A stretch of 64,000 bases of DNA from NCBI GenBank assembly GCA_027625915.1, contig JANTQA010000029.1, forward strand, positions 3,968,001 to 4,032,000. The letters are read 5' to 3'. The notes under the pieces were generated by a model that ran no database searches, was not told the DNA's origin, and was given only the letters and a program-made list of their open reading frames with translations. Source of the DNA: Anaeramoeba flamelloides. Taxonomy: Eukaryota > Metamonada > Anaeramoebidae. The position numbers and the translations under genes were made by a program. Numbering within the stretch: the stretch's first letter is position 1; the number at the start of each line of letters is the position of its first letter. Of this stretch, positions 23,424 to 34,900 are shown one piece after another.

Positions 23424-24299
23424 ATTTACAAAATTATATTATTGTTTTTAATAAACCTAGGATATTCCTGAAATAAATTTTTTAAGCACTTGTTTGATTT
23501 ACACAAAAAAATTAAAATTTCGAATTACCTATATTATTGTTATTTTTATTCAACAAGAAAAATAATTATATGTTTGCAATAATTCCATAATTAAATTTGA
23601 GCTTTACAATCATCACGGCAATTTATCAAACTGTTAAAAATTCTTTTTTACATTTTACTCTTTGGAAGAATCTTGAGAAATTTATTGATATTTTTATTTA
23701 ATGGAAAAGATGCATTTCAAACGTTTTGGGATATCCAAAAATGTTATATATCATTTATTGGGTCTCCATAATACATCAGAAAGTGTGTTCTTTTGTTATT
23801 AATCTAATTAAAATGGACCATGTTTTTAATTTTAATTTTTTTGATATATCTCGATATATTATTCATAACTGTGTTTTTTAAAAGATATCTAAATCATTCA
23901 AAATTTTCTAATCGAATGAAATTTGTAAAATTAAATTATACTATATTTAAAAACCAATTTTTGTATTCTTTTTATATTAATCTTTTATTGTTAGAGTTTT
24001 TAATACACACTTTATACTAAAAGGTTTATTGTTATACCCCCTTCTTTTTGATGAAATAATATGAAGATACAAGTTTGGAATCGAAATAATATACAGATGT
24101 TTAATCATTATTAATCTTTTTCTTTATTTTATATTACCATTTAGGTATTTAACTATCCTATATTTCAAAAAAAAACGATTATCTGAAATTTCAAATCCAA
24201 AAAAAAAAATAAATTATAATTTTTAAAAGTAATTAATATATCTTATTCATAAATTACTTTATAATTGTTAGACACGTCCATTACTAGTGAATTTAAAAT
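23424..24299. other. gene-poor spacer
   Basis: AT-rich sequence between transposons. No exon-like patch or repeat was recognised. Confidence 0.4.
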
Positions 24300-24864
24300 T
24301 AAAAATCGTTTCAAAAAGTGTGAATCTTCTGAAATAATAAATTGAAAAAAATATAAAACCTTTAGTATATAAGAACAACAAATTTAAAAATCTGATTTAT
24401 AATTCACTTTTAAATCATTCTAAATAAATAAAAGCCTGATATATTAAAAATTAAAAAAAAAATAAAACCAAAAACTAAAAAAAAGTGAGTCACAATTTTT
24501 GAAATGAGCATTACGGATTTTTTATTACTGAATTTTCACTGAAAAAAAGTTGAACAACAAGATTTTTTATGAATTATTAAATTCATTTTCAAAGACATTA
24601 CATAGTCTCAATTTTCTTAGTGATTATTGGTCTTTTCGAAGATCTCTTTTTTTTTCCACATGATCTATAGAAAAAAAAAAAAAAGAAAAAGAAAAACAAA
24701 AGAAAAACAAAAATTTGAAAAAGCAAAACTAAAATTTGCAAAATTAGAAAAAATGATTCTGATCCAAAAATTTGAAAATATTTTTTGGAAAGAATACTGG
24801 AATAAACCCTCAAAACAACTCCCATTAACATTATAAAGCGAGTCAAAATTTATGAAAAATAGTT
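24300..24864 (-). mobile_element. MITE family B, copy 3
   Basis: Reverse-orientation copy of 21629-22213. The right tip is tgaaaaatagtt followed by TA. The shared tract translating to NFDSLYNVNGSCFEGLFQYS on the minus strand is nearly identical to copy 2, indicating a recent common source. The left tip is less certain. Confidence 0.65.
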
Positions 24865-24889
24865 TATATAAAACCATTTTATTTCAAAA

Positions 24890-25100
24890 ATTAAAAAAAA
24901 ATAAAACTAAAAACTAAAAAAAAGTAACTCTCAATTTTTGAACTAAGCAGAATAGATTTTTTATTACTGAACTTATATGAAATAAAGGATAACAAAAATA
25001 TTTTTTCTTAATAATTAAATACATTTTAAAAAACATTGTATAGTCTCAATTTTCTTAGTGATTATTTCTCTTTTCAAAGATTTTTCTTTTTTTCCGACTT
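24890..25100 (-). repeat. partial tandem copy of the family B interior
   Basis: Repeats in the same orientation the segment at 24470-24660, with the shared words attttttattactga and tagtctcaattttcttagtg, but diverged. It suggests an internal duplication or a second truncated insertion next to copy 3. Confidence 0.5.
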
Positions 25101-25827
25101 TATTTTTAGCAAAAAAAAGTACCAAAAAAAAAATAATAATAATAATAATAAAGTAATATACTTTTTGAAAATATCATACAGTGTTTTTATTACTAGAATT
25201 TCTGTAAAAAGGGATTAAAATGAAGATAGTAACCATCAAAAAAACTAAGTTTAAAATTACAAGCTATCCTCAATTTTCTGAATTTTTATTTATATTTTTT
25301 AATATTTTTATTTTAACTTGGCTATTTTTTAAAAATATTCCTTGAAATAAAATAAAAAAAATATCAAAAAATAAGTAAATAGGTTATTTTTCTAAATAAA
25401 AAAAAATATTTTGATAAACTAATATCTTTTTATTGTTGTATTTATCGTTTTTGTTTATAGTTAGGAAAGAGAATGCGTAAACCCATTTAAGCAATTTATT
25501 AATTTGAGTCAATTTTTTAATATTCAAATTTTGCATATTTTTAATATAAAACTAAAAAAAGTAACAGATAAATTCTATTAACAGGTTGGTTACAAATTAA
25601 AAATGGTCTATCATATTCTTAGTTTTAGGTCGGAAAGTATTGCTTTTTAAAAAAATATTCTTTTGGTATTTTAAGGATTAATATTTAATATAAAAAACAA
25701 GAAATATCATTAATTGGGGTTTATGTGAAAGAAATAAATAGAAATTTGATAGATGTTTTAAAAAAATTTATAAAAGAAATTTAGATTTATTAACCAAAAA
25801 AGTATCTTTTTTTATCAACTAAGTATT

Positions 25828-26649
25828 ACTGTCCAATCTAAAATCCGGTAATTTCTGAAACCCGGTAATTCCATTTTTCTGATCAATTGTAAATATTAGT
25901 AAAAAGTCAAAAATATACTCCCATTTTATAGACAAATAACCCAAGTACCCAGCAACTTATAACCTTTCCAATTGGGGTATTGGTTAAATATTCTGAATCC
26001 ATTAATTTTAACTCTTTGGTGAATTCAAAAATCAAAAAAATCCAAAATTTGTAAAATTAATTGAGAACATGACTGAAAATGAAAATCCACTTTTCATTTT
26101 AAATTTTGAAATAAAAAACATTTTCATACTTTGAAAAGATTTGAGAGAATTTGAATTTGAGAAAGGTGTTTGATTATTACGAATTTTCATGAAATTATGA
26201 AAATCATTTTGTCAAAAAATAAATCCTCTAACGTTCCCAATAGAAATTTAATATTTTGAAATAATTATTAAAAGAAACTTATAAAGTAAATAAAACTCTT
26301 ATTTCGTAAATCTAATAACAAAATAATTTTTATAAAGATGATTCCTAATAAATTTAGAATTTATCTAAAGGGAAAATCACAATAAATTTTATTTTCATTT
26401 TTAGTAATGTTTTCAATTAATTTTACAAATTTTGGATTTTTTTGATTTTTGAATTCACCAAAAAGCCAAAATTAATGGATTCAGAATATTTAACCAATAC
26501 CCCAATTGGAAAGGTTATAAGTTGCTGGGTACTTGGGTTATTTGTCTGTAAAATGGGAGTATATTTTTGACTTTTTACTAATATTTACAATTAATCAGAA
26601 AAATGGAATTACCTGGTTTTAGAAATTTCTGAGTTTTAGATTTGACAGT
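25828..26649. repeat. long foldback element with ~300-bp inverted arms
   Basis: The left arm starts actgtccaatctaaaa. The right arm ends tttagatttgacagt. The arms share, in inverted order, ggtaattcc, tgtaaatattagtaaaaagt, ccaagtacccagcaacttat and aaccaatacccc. The middle is unrelated A/T-rich sequence. No ORF. The transcript would form a very long hairpin. The superfamily is unclear since no clean target duplication is seen. Confidence 0.75.
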
Positions 26650-27170
26650 TAAAAAAAGTTATTTATCTTTTTTTCAAAAAAGGAAAAAAAAATTAAAAAA
26701 AAAATTCGGTTTTCAATAGTTTTTTTTGAACAAATTTTTTGATTTACTTAATAGAGTTATTCGAAAATCTTAAACCATATTTTAAAGAAAAAAAATGATT
26801 TTGGATTAGAATATAAAAGTACCCAATTCCAAAATACCAAAAATAAAATTTTATCTTAAAAAGTAAATTTCCATTTTTTTAAAATAAAAACACAGTTTAT
26901 TGAAAAAAATTTTAAAAGTTGATTCAAAGTTCTAATGTATTAAAATTAAATAAATTATGTAATTTTTTACCATCTATGGATAAACCAGAAGAGGATAATT
27001 AATGTTATTTTTTGATAGTAGTGGTGTGAACTTATAAGATTGAAAAAAAAAAAACACAAATATATTTGTAACATCTTTTTATATCAACAACCATTTGTAA
27101 TCTGTTTAATAAGGGAAAAAAAAAAATTTTTTTTTATATAAAGATTTTCAGACACCTCTTGTTTAACTTT

Positions 27171-27215
<45 letters not shown>

Positions 27216-28017
27216 AAAAGAGTAATGTTTCAAAAGATCATGTTTTTTGAATGATTTTCATAAATAATTATTGTGTAATTATAATTTCCAGATTTATGAA
27301 ATCTGAACTATGTTAATTACCACTTTTAAGTGAAAAAAAAAAAAGAAGAAAAAATAATTTACAAAAAAAAAACTAAAATGAAGTATTTTTTTTAAGAATT
27401 TTTTTGTAACTCAAATTATTTTTCAAAAATACCATTTTTTGTGTTTTAATGTATTTTTTTATTGTGCCTTTAGTTTCTTAAAAAGTTTGGTCTCGAATGT
27501 GATATTAAATGGAATTATAAATAATGAAAATTCTAAAAGACTACCAATTTGCAAATAATTGTAAAGGTATATCTCTTGAACACGGCTTTAAACCCATATA
27601 TTCTAAACAATAAAAGATTATTAAAATTTCAATAATTACAAAAAAAAGAAAAAAAAAATAAGTTTTGATACAAGAAGCTTTAATATAATGATAACATATT
27701 CATCATGTTCACAAAATGTAAACATAATAAGTGAAAAGATAATATGATGTCAATGCTTTACCCAAGGTAAATTCAATACCAATTTCATTTAACTAATTAT
27801 CCCAGTTTTATTTTTTTAACATGTTTTATCATGTAACAAAGAAGTATTGAACAAAAATTTTATTTCTCATTAATACGATACGGTATTTCCAATCTTAGAA
27901 GATCATTTAGTGATATTAAAATAAAAATGATAATTGTACTTAGTGAGATTATATTTGTATTAGTCAATTTTCCCGATAATTGTTTTATGTTTTATGAAAG
28001 ATTGCTTAATAAAAGTA
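26650..28017. other. gene-poor spacer with TA microsatellite
   Basis: No gene recognised. It holds a (TA)n run at about 27174-27213. Confidence 0.4.
27174..27213. repeat. (TA)n microsatellite
   Basis: An uninterrupted TA dinucleotide run of about 40 bases. Confidence 0.9.
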
Positions 28018-28210
28018 CAGTCAGTTTCACTTTTAAGGTACAAATTTTCAACAAAATTTAAGGCACAAAAAAAATCTCAAATTAAAGCACAAAATTCAAA
28101 TTCTAGGAAAATAAATTTTAAAAAAAATCCAAATTTTGTGCCTTAATTTGAGATTTTTTTTGTGCCTTAAATTTCGTTGAAAGTTTGTACCTTTAAGTTG
28201 AAACCGACTG
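28018..28210. mobile_element. MITE family C, copy 1 (Tc1/mariner type)
   Basis: 193 bases, nearly palindromic. It starts CAGTCAGTTTCA and ends TGAAACCGACTG, with TA on both sides. The arms contain taaggcacaaa and the inverted tttgtgccttaa. CAGT tips plus TA target duplication are typical of Tc1/mariner MITEs. An intact relative lies at 51199-51393. Confidence 0.8.
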
Positions 28211-28224
28211 TAGTTTTTTATTTA

Positions 28225-28690
28225 ATTTGAGAAATAAACTAAATTTTTTTTAAATTTTCGGTTTATTTCCCAAATGAAAAAAAAAACAAACCATTTATGC
28301 TTATTTAGATTTACCAGAATTTATTAGAATCTTTGATTTTTCTCCATTTAATTGAATTCTTGAAAATCTAGTAACCCAACAGTACTCTATAATACTCTAT
28401 AGCATTTGGTCACACTTTAGATTTTTTTTTTTTAATTTTTGTTGTAATTAGAAAATCAATAAATTTACAAAAAAAAAATAATAATTAAAGAAAAGAGTAA
28501 CTAATTTTCTTTGAATGTTTGTTTTGATTAAAAAATCAATAGATTCTTATGATAAAAAAAACCACATTAATAAAAAGGCACCATAAGCTGATCATAATTC
28601 AAAGAAATTGAGTAAATCTTTGTTTTTTCTCTTTTCCTTTGGAATTCTGGAAAATTTTAGGTACTTGGTTGTACTCTTTGACATCTAAAA
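28225..28690. repeat. foldback repeat family F, diverged copy
   Basis: It shares the words ttcggtttatttc, agaatctttgattttt and ttggaattctggaaaa with better copies at 46880, 52520, 53280 and 57940. Its boundaries are approximate. Confidence 0.5.
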
Positions 28691-28736
28691 AATTCCCAAT
28701 TTGGGCTATATATATATATATATATATTATATCTAT

Positions 28737-30234
28737 CCCTTAGCACCCCAAATAACCTAAAAACATTTCAAACAAAATTTTTAATTTGGAATGTTATTAA
28801 AGGATAATAAGGTATAGAATTAATAAACAATTATCTTAGAAAGAAAATTTTATAATTAAAAATTGTATCGTTACTTAAAATAAAAAAATAACTTGAAAAA
28901 AAATTTTTAACATTGGGAATTTTTTTTTAGTTATTGTGATTTTATTATTTTTCTAAATTTTGTCAAAATAAATTTTTTTTTTTTTTTTTGAAAAGTTTGT
29001 CTAGACATCAAAAACCTCTTGGTTTTAACATTTAAAACACATCATACTTTACTGGAAATTTTTTTGGGGCCCTTTGCACCCCAAAATTGACTAAAATGCT
29101 TGATTAAATAATTTATTCATTATAAAAGTTATTATAACATCACATAGAAAATTTGTTTTATCTACTGATTACTATTCCATATCAATATCTATATTGGATT
29201 CTAAATAATTTAAAAATAAAAAAAAATATAAATTAAATTAGAAAAAAAAATAAAATTTTTTTTCATTGCAAAATTTTTCAATTTTTTCAACAAGATTTTT
29301 TTTTCAATTTTAAATGATTTGGCCAATAGCTCGAGTCAGATTAATAATTGATTTTTTTTTTTTTTTTTTTACAATTTTTTTATTTTTTGTTTTTTTAAAA
29401 TCTAGACATAAAATAAACAATATTTTTTGAATTAGAGACCATACATCATAACTTATTTAACAAGATCTGGATTAATTTATTAAGGAAAAATCCAAATATC
29501 GCAAATATATTATTCAAATTTTTACCAATAATAAAATGCAATAAAAAAAATTTGGTTTTGGAGATTATTTTATTATATTGGAATAATATTTAAGAGTTAT
29601 TTTTTATTTTATTTTAAATTTAGATATAAAGATTTTATCAATTAAAAAGTAATTTATATTTGTTTTATACCAATTTAATAAATTGAAATTATTTTACAAT
29701 TTTTTTTTTTTTTTTGATTTTCAATTATTATCTATTGCTTAAATAAAAGTTTTAGGTATTTATTCGTATTAAACTTTTAATTTTGGTCTAAAGAAATAAA
29801 TTTCATTTTTCTCTTAATTGTATATTTATTGAAATTTTTTCTAAAAAAAAAAATTAAATTTCAAAGTAATTTATTTTTTTATTTATTTTTTTTATGATAA
29901 AAGTAGCAAAATTGTTTGGTGGTTATTATTAATAAATTAATGTCTTGAGTTTTTAATTACTATTAATGTAATAAAATTTCTGATTTAAAAAAATAAAATA
30001 AAAATAAAAATCTTTAAAAAAATGTAAAAATGAATAATAATTATTTTTTTTTTCAATTTCAAAAAAAAAAAACAATTACTTAACTACTTTATCTTTGAAC
30101 TATTTTGACTTTTTATTATAATTAAAATCTGGATTAAAGACAAATAAGAAAATTAATATATTAGTAGATCAATATCATTTTAAATCTAATTTAAAAAACT
30201 TGATGAAATTTAAGCAAATCCGGGGTGCTAAGGG
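28737..30234. mobile_element. 1.5-kb element with 13-bp TIRs
   Basis: CCCTTAGCACCCC at the left end and its exact inverse GGGGTGCTAAGGG at the right end bracket 1498 bases of extremely AT-rich DNA with no ORF. Outside each tip the symmetric AT continues. The ends stand out because G/C runs are very rare here. It is either a non-autonomous DNA transposon or a pair of regulatory palindromic half-sites; I favour the former. Confidence 0.5.
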
Positions 30235-30831
30235 ATATATATTTAATTCAGTGTGAGAGTGAAGCTTATCATCTCAATTAGAATCAGATCCTATCCAAAA
30301 ATTGTGAGACTTTTGTTACAATTCTTTTTAGGGTTCAATGTTTATAATATCCCAAAAGTTGTCAAATCGGCATAACAATATTTTCAAAAAATTAGAGGGT
30401 CTATCAAACAAACACCCGATTTTTAATTACAATTTCACATTCTAGAGTTTTTGTAACTTTTTGAAAAAAATTATTAACAATCAAACAAATCATGTAGTTC
30501 TAAGAAATAAATAAGTTTCTACAGAGTGTATGGTGGGTGCTTTAGTAAGGGCGCACTCTGGTTTTTCCTTCCAAACTCTCAATAATAAAACCAATACTGG
30601 TATTTCTGAATAAGTTAAATAAAAAACTTTTTCTAAAGTTAAAAAAAATTATCTGAAAAAAAATATATTTACAATGATATTTATTATAATTAAGAGAGTA
30701 TAAGTGAAATAGTGATTAAAATAGTAACAAACATAGTAAAAATTTTTTAATGGTCAAGAAATAAAAAGGATTTTGAAAATTTCTATTTCTCAAAAAATTG
30801 GAAAAATTTAATTTGATCTCACTAAATAAAT
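30235..30831. other. spacer
   Basis: No gene recognised. A patch with somewhat higher G/C (30515-30590) shows no reading frame of note. Confidence 0.35.
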
Positions 30832-31469
30832 TTATCTTTCTCTAACTTTCTGATCATCACCAGATTTTTTTGGCACTTTCTTATATCTGTAAAAAAAGTT
30901 GGTAATTAAAATTACCAATTGATTTTTTATATATTTTGTCATGTTGTTGTAAGAAGACCCTTCCCTTAAATAGTTTTTTTTGAGGTAAAAATCGTATCGT
31001 CTAATAGTTACGATTTTTTAAGAAATTTTTTGATTAAATACTTTCTTACTGAGTATTTCCTTTTTCAACCCAGAACTTTTAGAAACCAAATACAGAACAT
31101 TATATTGACTTTATGTTTTAGCTATTGATGGTTTGTTTGATTATTTAATGTGTAAGCCTTCCAGAAAAAAAAAATCACAGCTTTGTATTACAGTAACTCG
31201 GTTTACCAAGTATTCTTCGGCCATTTTAACAAAATTACGATTATAATTACAAAAAATCAGTTCAAATGTATGTCTTTATTTATTTTTGTGTTCACTTTTT
31301 ATCGACAGACAGAGGGTTGTCTTTGACAAAGAAAGGAATTTTGAAATGAAAAAAGAGGATGTAACAAAAAATTAACCAATTTAAATTTCAATTACCAGTA
31401 ATTAAAGATTTGGCAATATCGTTGATATTCTGAAAGTTTTCAGGGTCGTTCATAAGAACACGGTTTGTT
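30832..31469 (-). CDS. short minus-strand exons, product unknown, gene structure unresolved
   Basis: Several splice-consistent patches lie on the minus strand, divergent from the DENN gene. 31469-31396 (TNRVLMNDPENFQNINDIAK onward) joins in phase over a 75-base intron to 31320-31292 (DNPLSVDKK then stop). A second chain runs ATG at 31224 (MAEEYL, donor GTAAAC), 31075-31050 (FWVEKGNT, donor GTAAGA) and 30886-30832 (YKKVPKKSGDDQKVRER then TAA), with all phases agreeing. These could be two very small genes or parts of one gene whose other exons, perhaps up to 31760 (TTNWPVGVDKFM before a GTGAGA donor), I cannot connect. No family recognised. Confidence 0.4.
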
Positions 31470-31964
31470 CTACAAGATTAAATAACATTCTACAATTGAA
31501 ATTAAAATAATTAACATCTTTTTATTTTAATTCTTCAATTTGCTCCAAGTTCGCTTAAGCAATTTCGAAAAATTTTCCATTATTTTTTACAAATGAGAAT
31601 TAATTTTTGCAATTCCATCATAAAGTCGAAAATATGAAACAAATTATAAAACAATAATAAAAAAAAAACCTTCAAAGTGTTTTTTCTCACCATAAATTTG
31701 TCAACACCAACAGGCCAATTCGTTGTCACTTCGGAATTAAAGAAAAAAATTGAAACCTTACTAAAGAAAAAAAAAATTTTCAAAAAATTGACTAATCAAC
31801 AAAAGAGGATTTGAACTTGATGAAAATATTCCTTTACTTGAAAATTTAAAATTTTTAAAAAATAATTTGAATCAAAAAATGAAACAACAGAAAAAAAAAG
31901 ATCATTCTTTTCAAATTTTGATTTTTCAAATTTTTTGTTTATATTTTCCGATAAACAGATTTCA

Positions 31965-34900
31965 ATGTCAAATTCTGCCGTTCAAATAAAAACATTTGAA
32001 AGGTTTTACATCCTGAAATATAACCAAAACAAAATAAATTCCCAAAAAGAAGACGATCCTAAAGACTTTGATTATATCGACGAATTATTGCTTTACCCAA
32101 AGATTGAAAAAGACGATTTAAAAATCAAAGTCAAGCCTTTTGTTTTTGTTGGAATTGAAAACAATATTCAGGAAAGTCTCTCTTCGAAGTAGGAATTAAT
32201 TTTTTTTTGTTTTCAAAGCTTTTTCTTCTTGTTTTTTCTTTTGCAAAAAATGCTCACCCAAAGAACACTTTTTTTCATTACTGTTAAAATGATCTTCAAA
32301 ACAAATCCCGTTCTCACCCTTGAAACAAACCTAAACGTCTCTCTTCTGTTCTGTTTTTTTTTTTTATTTTATTTTTTTCTTTCAATATTTTCTTCTCTGC
32401 AATACCGTTCTCTTTAATACCGTTTCCTAACAGAGAAATCTTTTATTTTGTCTTAACTTTAGCGGATGGTGAAAGGATGTTTGTGTTTTGTTTAAGAAAC
32501 TACCAAGTGAATGTGGTTGAACCCTTAACCTTTCTCTTCATAACAAAAAGGTATGAATATTTCAAAACACCCTTTTTTGTTCATCTTTTTTGCAAAAAAT
32601 TAATTAAAAAATAAAAAAACAAAACTTCAATTAAACAATTATCTTTTTGCCAAATTGTCTCTTTATTTCTAAAGTGGGTATTTCAATTTGTTTAAAGAAA
32701 TTTTAAAACAAATTGAAAAAATATATAATGTCTCAATGGACTATTTAGATCCCTTTCTTCAAATTCTTCAAAAAGCTTCTTTACCACAGAAAGGAAAAAC
32801 TTTGGAAATCTCTCTTTCGCCTCAATTAAAACTTTCAAACAAACAATTCCAATTTCATCGACAAGATGTTCCACTTTGTGATGTAAGCTGAATTATTTCC
32901 TTTTTCTTTTTTTTTTTTGTTTTCTGTATTTGTGTATTTTTTAAAGAACAAATCATCGCTTTTTTGAATTACACTCAATATAAAACCCAACCAACAGAAC
33001 ACAGGCATTTATTAGGAACTACCTCCAAACTTTTTGTTTTCAATTTGGACATATAAAGTCTTGAAAAAAATTCTTACATGAAAATAATACCAGACATCAC
33101 TATTATTTGTTAATATTAGGAAAATTTATGTGTTGTTGACTACTATTGATTGTAAAATAAAAAGTTCAAAATTTTCATTCAGCTTTCCATAATAAACCAC
33201 CAACCCGAGAATTATAATAGGTCTACAAAAAACCTAATGCTATGGAAATTAATAATTTAAGCCTGTTTTAAGTATTAAAAATTTGAAATTGTCCATGTTA
33301 TATAAAACCAAATTTAGGTAAACAGAATGAAATTTTTGTTCGATTTGTTTTGTAACAAATAGTAATAATTTCTTTCATATAAGATTCAAACTTTGTAAAT
33401 TATAACCAAGCACTAATTATTATGATGATTACTTAAATTATACTTGTTCGAAATAATATTCAATCAAAAATAAGAATAAAAAATATCATTGTCCAAATTC
33501 ATAGCAAACATCTATAAAACTCTATTGTTTTTTGAAAATATGTAGATCTACTTTGGTTTTCAAACAATTAAAGCAGTACTCTAACCTAACCTCACTTTAT
33601 TGAAACTTAGGTAGGTTTATTACTTGAGTTCATAAAAAATTTGTTTAGTTATCAAAAGGATTTGATTTTAAATTTTCCTATTATTAACAAGTAACCATTT
33701 GAGATTAAAAATAAAACAAGAAAAAAAAGTTCAACGCGATTTTTAATTGGAAACATTCAGAGAATCACAGAAATCACCGAAATCACAAAAACCGGAAAAT
33801 TAAAAGTAAGATCAATTAATAAAAGTAAAAAAAAAATAATGAAAGACAAAATGGATGATTCAACACAATAAAAGTTTTTTTTTTAATACTTTCTTTTGGT
33901 ATTGAGTTTTTCTTTGATTGGTTTGTCATTAAAAATTTGTTAAAAAAATTAGACTATTTTTGAGATCTCCAAAACAACTCTATCTGATTTTGATAATCAA
34001 GGAGACTTAATTTGTTTTTGTTTATTTGATTGGAAATTAATATAACAAATTATTCTTTGAAGTTAATTTGCTTCTTCTATATATTGATTTTACTTTTCAT
34101 TTTGAGGATCTCTTAATGTTACCAATTATAAACCATGTTGAACTTTTTTTCCGGAACAGTAATAATGATGTCCATGATTATTTTCATGTCAGAGATTTTT
34201 ATCAATACTTTAATTAATGAAAAAAATGATAATTTAAAATTAATTTAAGGATTACAGACCTTGAAATGAAAGGAAAAAAATGATTATTTGTTTATCTTCT
34301 CATTACATATCTGTCGATATATTATAAAACCGTCATGTATCAAAGGACAAAAAAATATTTTAATCAAAAAAAAAAGGAAAAAATTATCAAAAATTGATTG
34401 TTTGATCAAAAATTTTTGTGTCTTTTTCATTTTTCGATCTGTTCAAAATAAATTAGAATTTTCAATTTTCTTTTCTTTGTCGTTTTAACAAAAAAAGAAT
34501 TTTTAATAGAACCTTTGATAAATTTTCAAAAAAGTAACTCAAATGTTGTATAAAAAAATCTTTTGTGAATAATTAAAAAAATAATAAAAAAAAAATTAAA
34601 AAATCAAAAAAGGAGTTTTTTTTAAATATTTTAATAAAACAAAAAAATGATTCCAAACCATCTAAATCAAGTTTCTGTCATGAAAACCATAAATGTTCAA
34701 GAGTTTGGGAGACTTGTTGATTTTGGGAGACTTGTTAATTCTAGTCGAATAAAAATTTTACCCTTTTTTGGAATCAGTTTCCTTTTCCTTTCTTTTTAAA
34801 AAACAATAGTTTGGAGGTTTGTTATTTCTATTACAAAAGAACCTTCTCTTGGATATGGTATCAGTATATTTTTCTTTAGATTTTCAAGACCAATAGTTTG

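Noticed and set aside
27174-27213. Regular short repeat that might suggest an array
   Set aside because: A plain TA microsatellite; there are no spacers or repeats of CRISPR type and the genome is eukaryotic.
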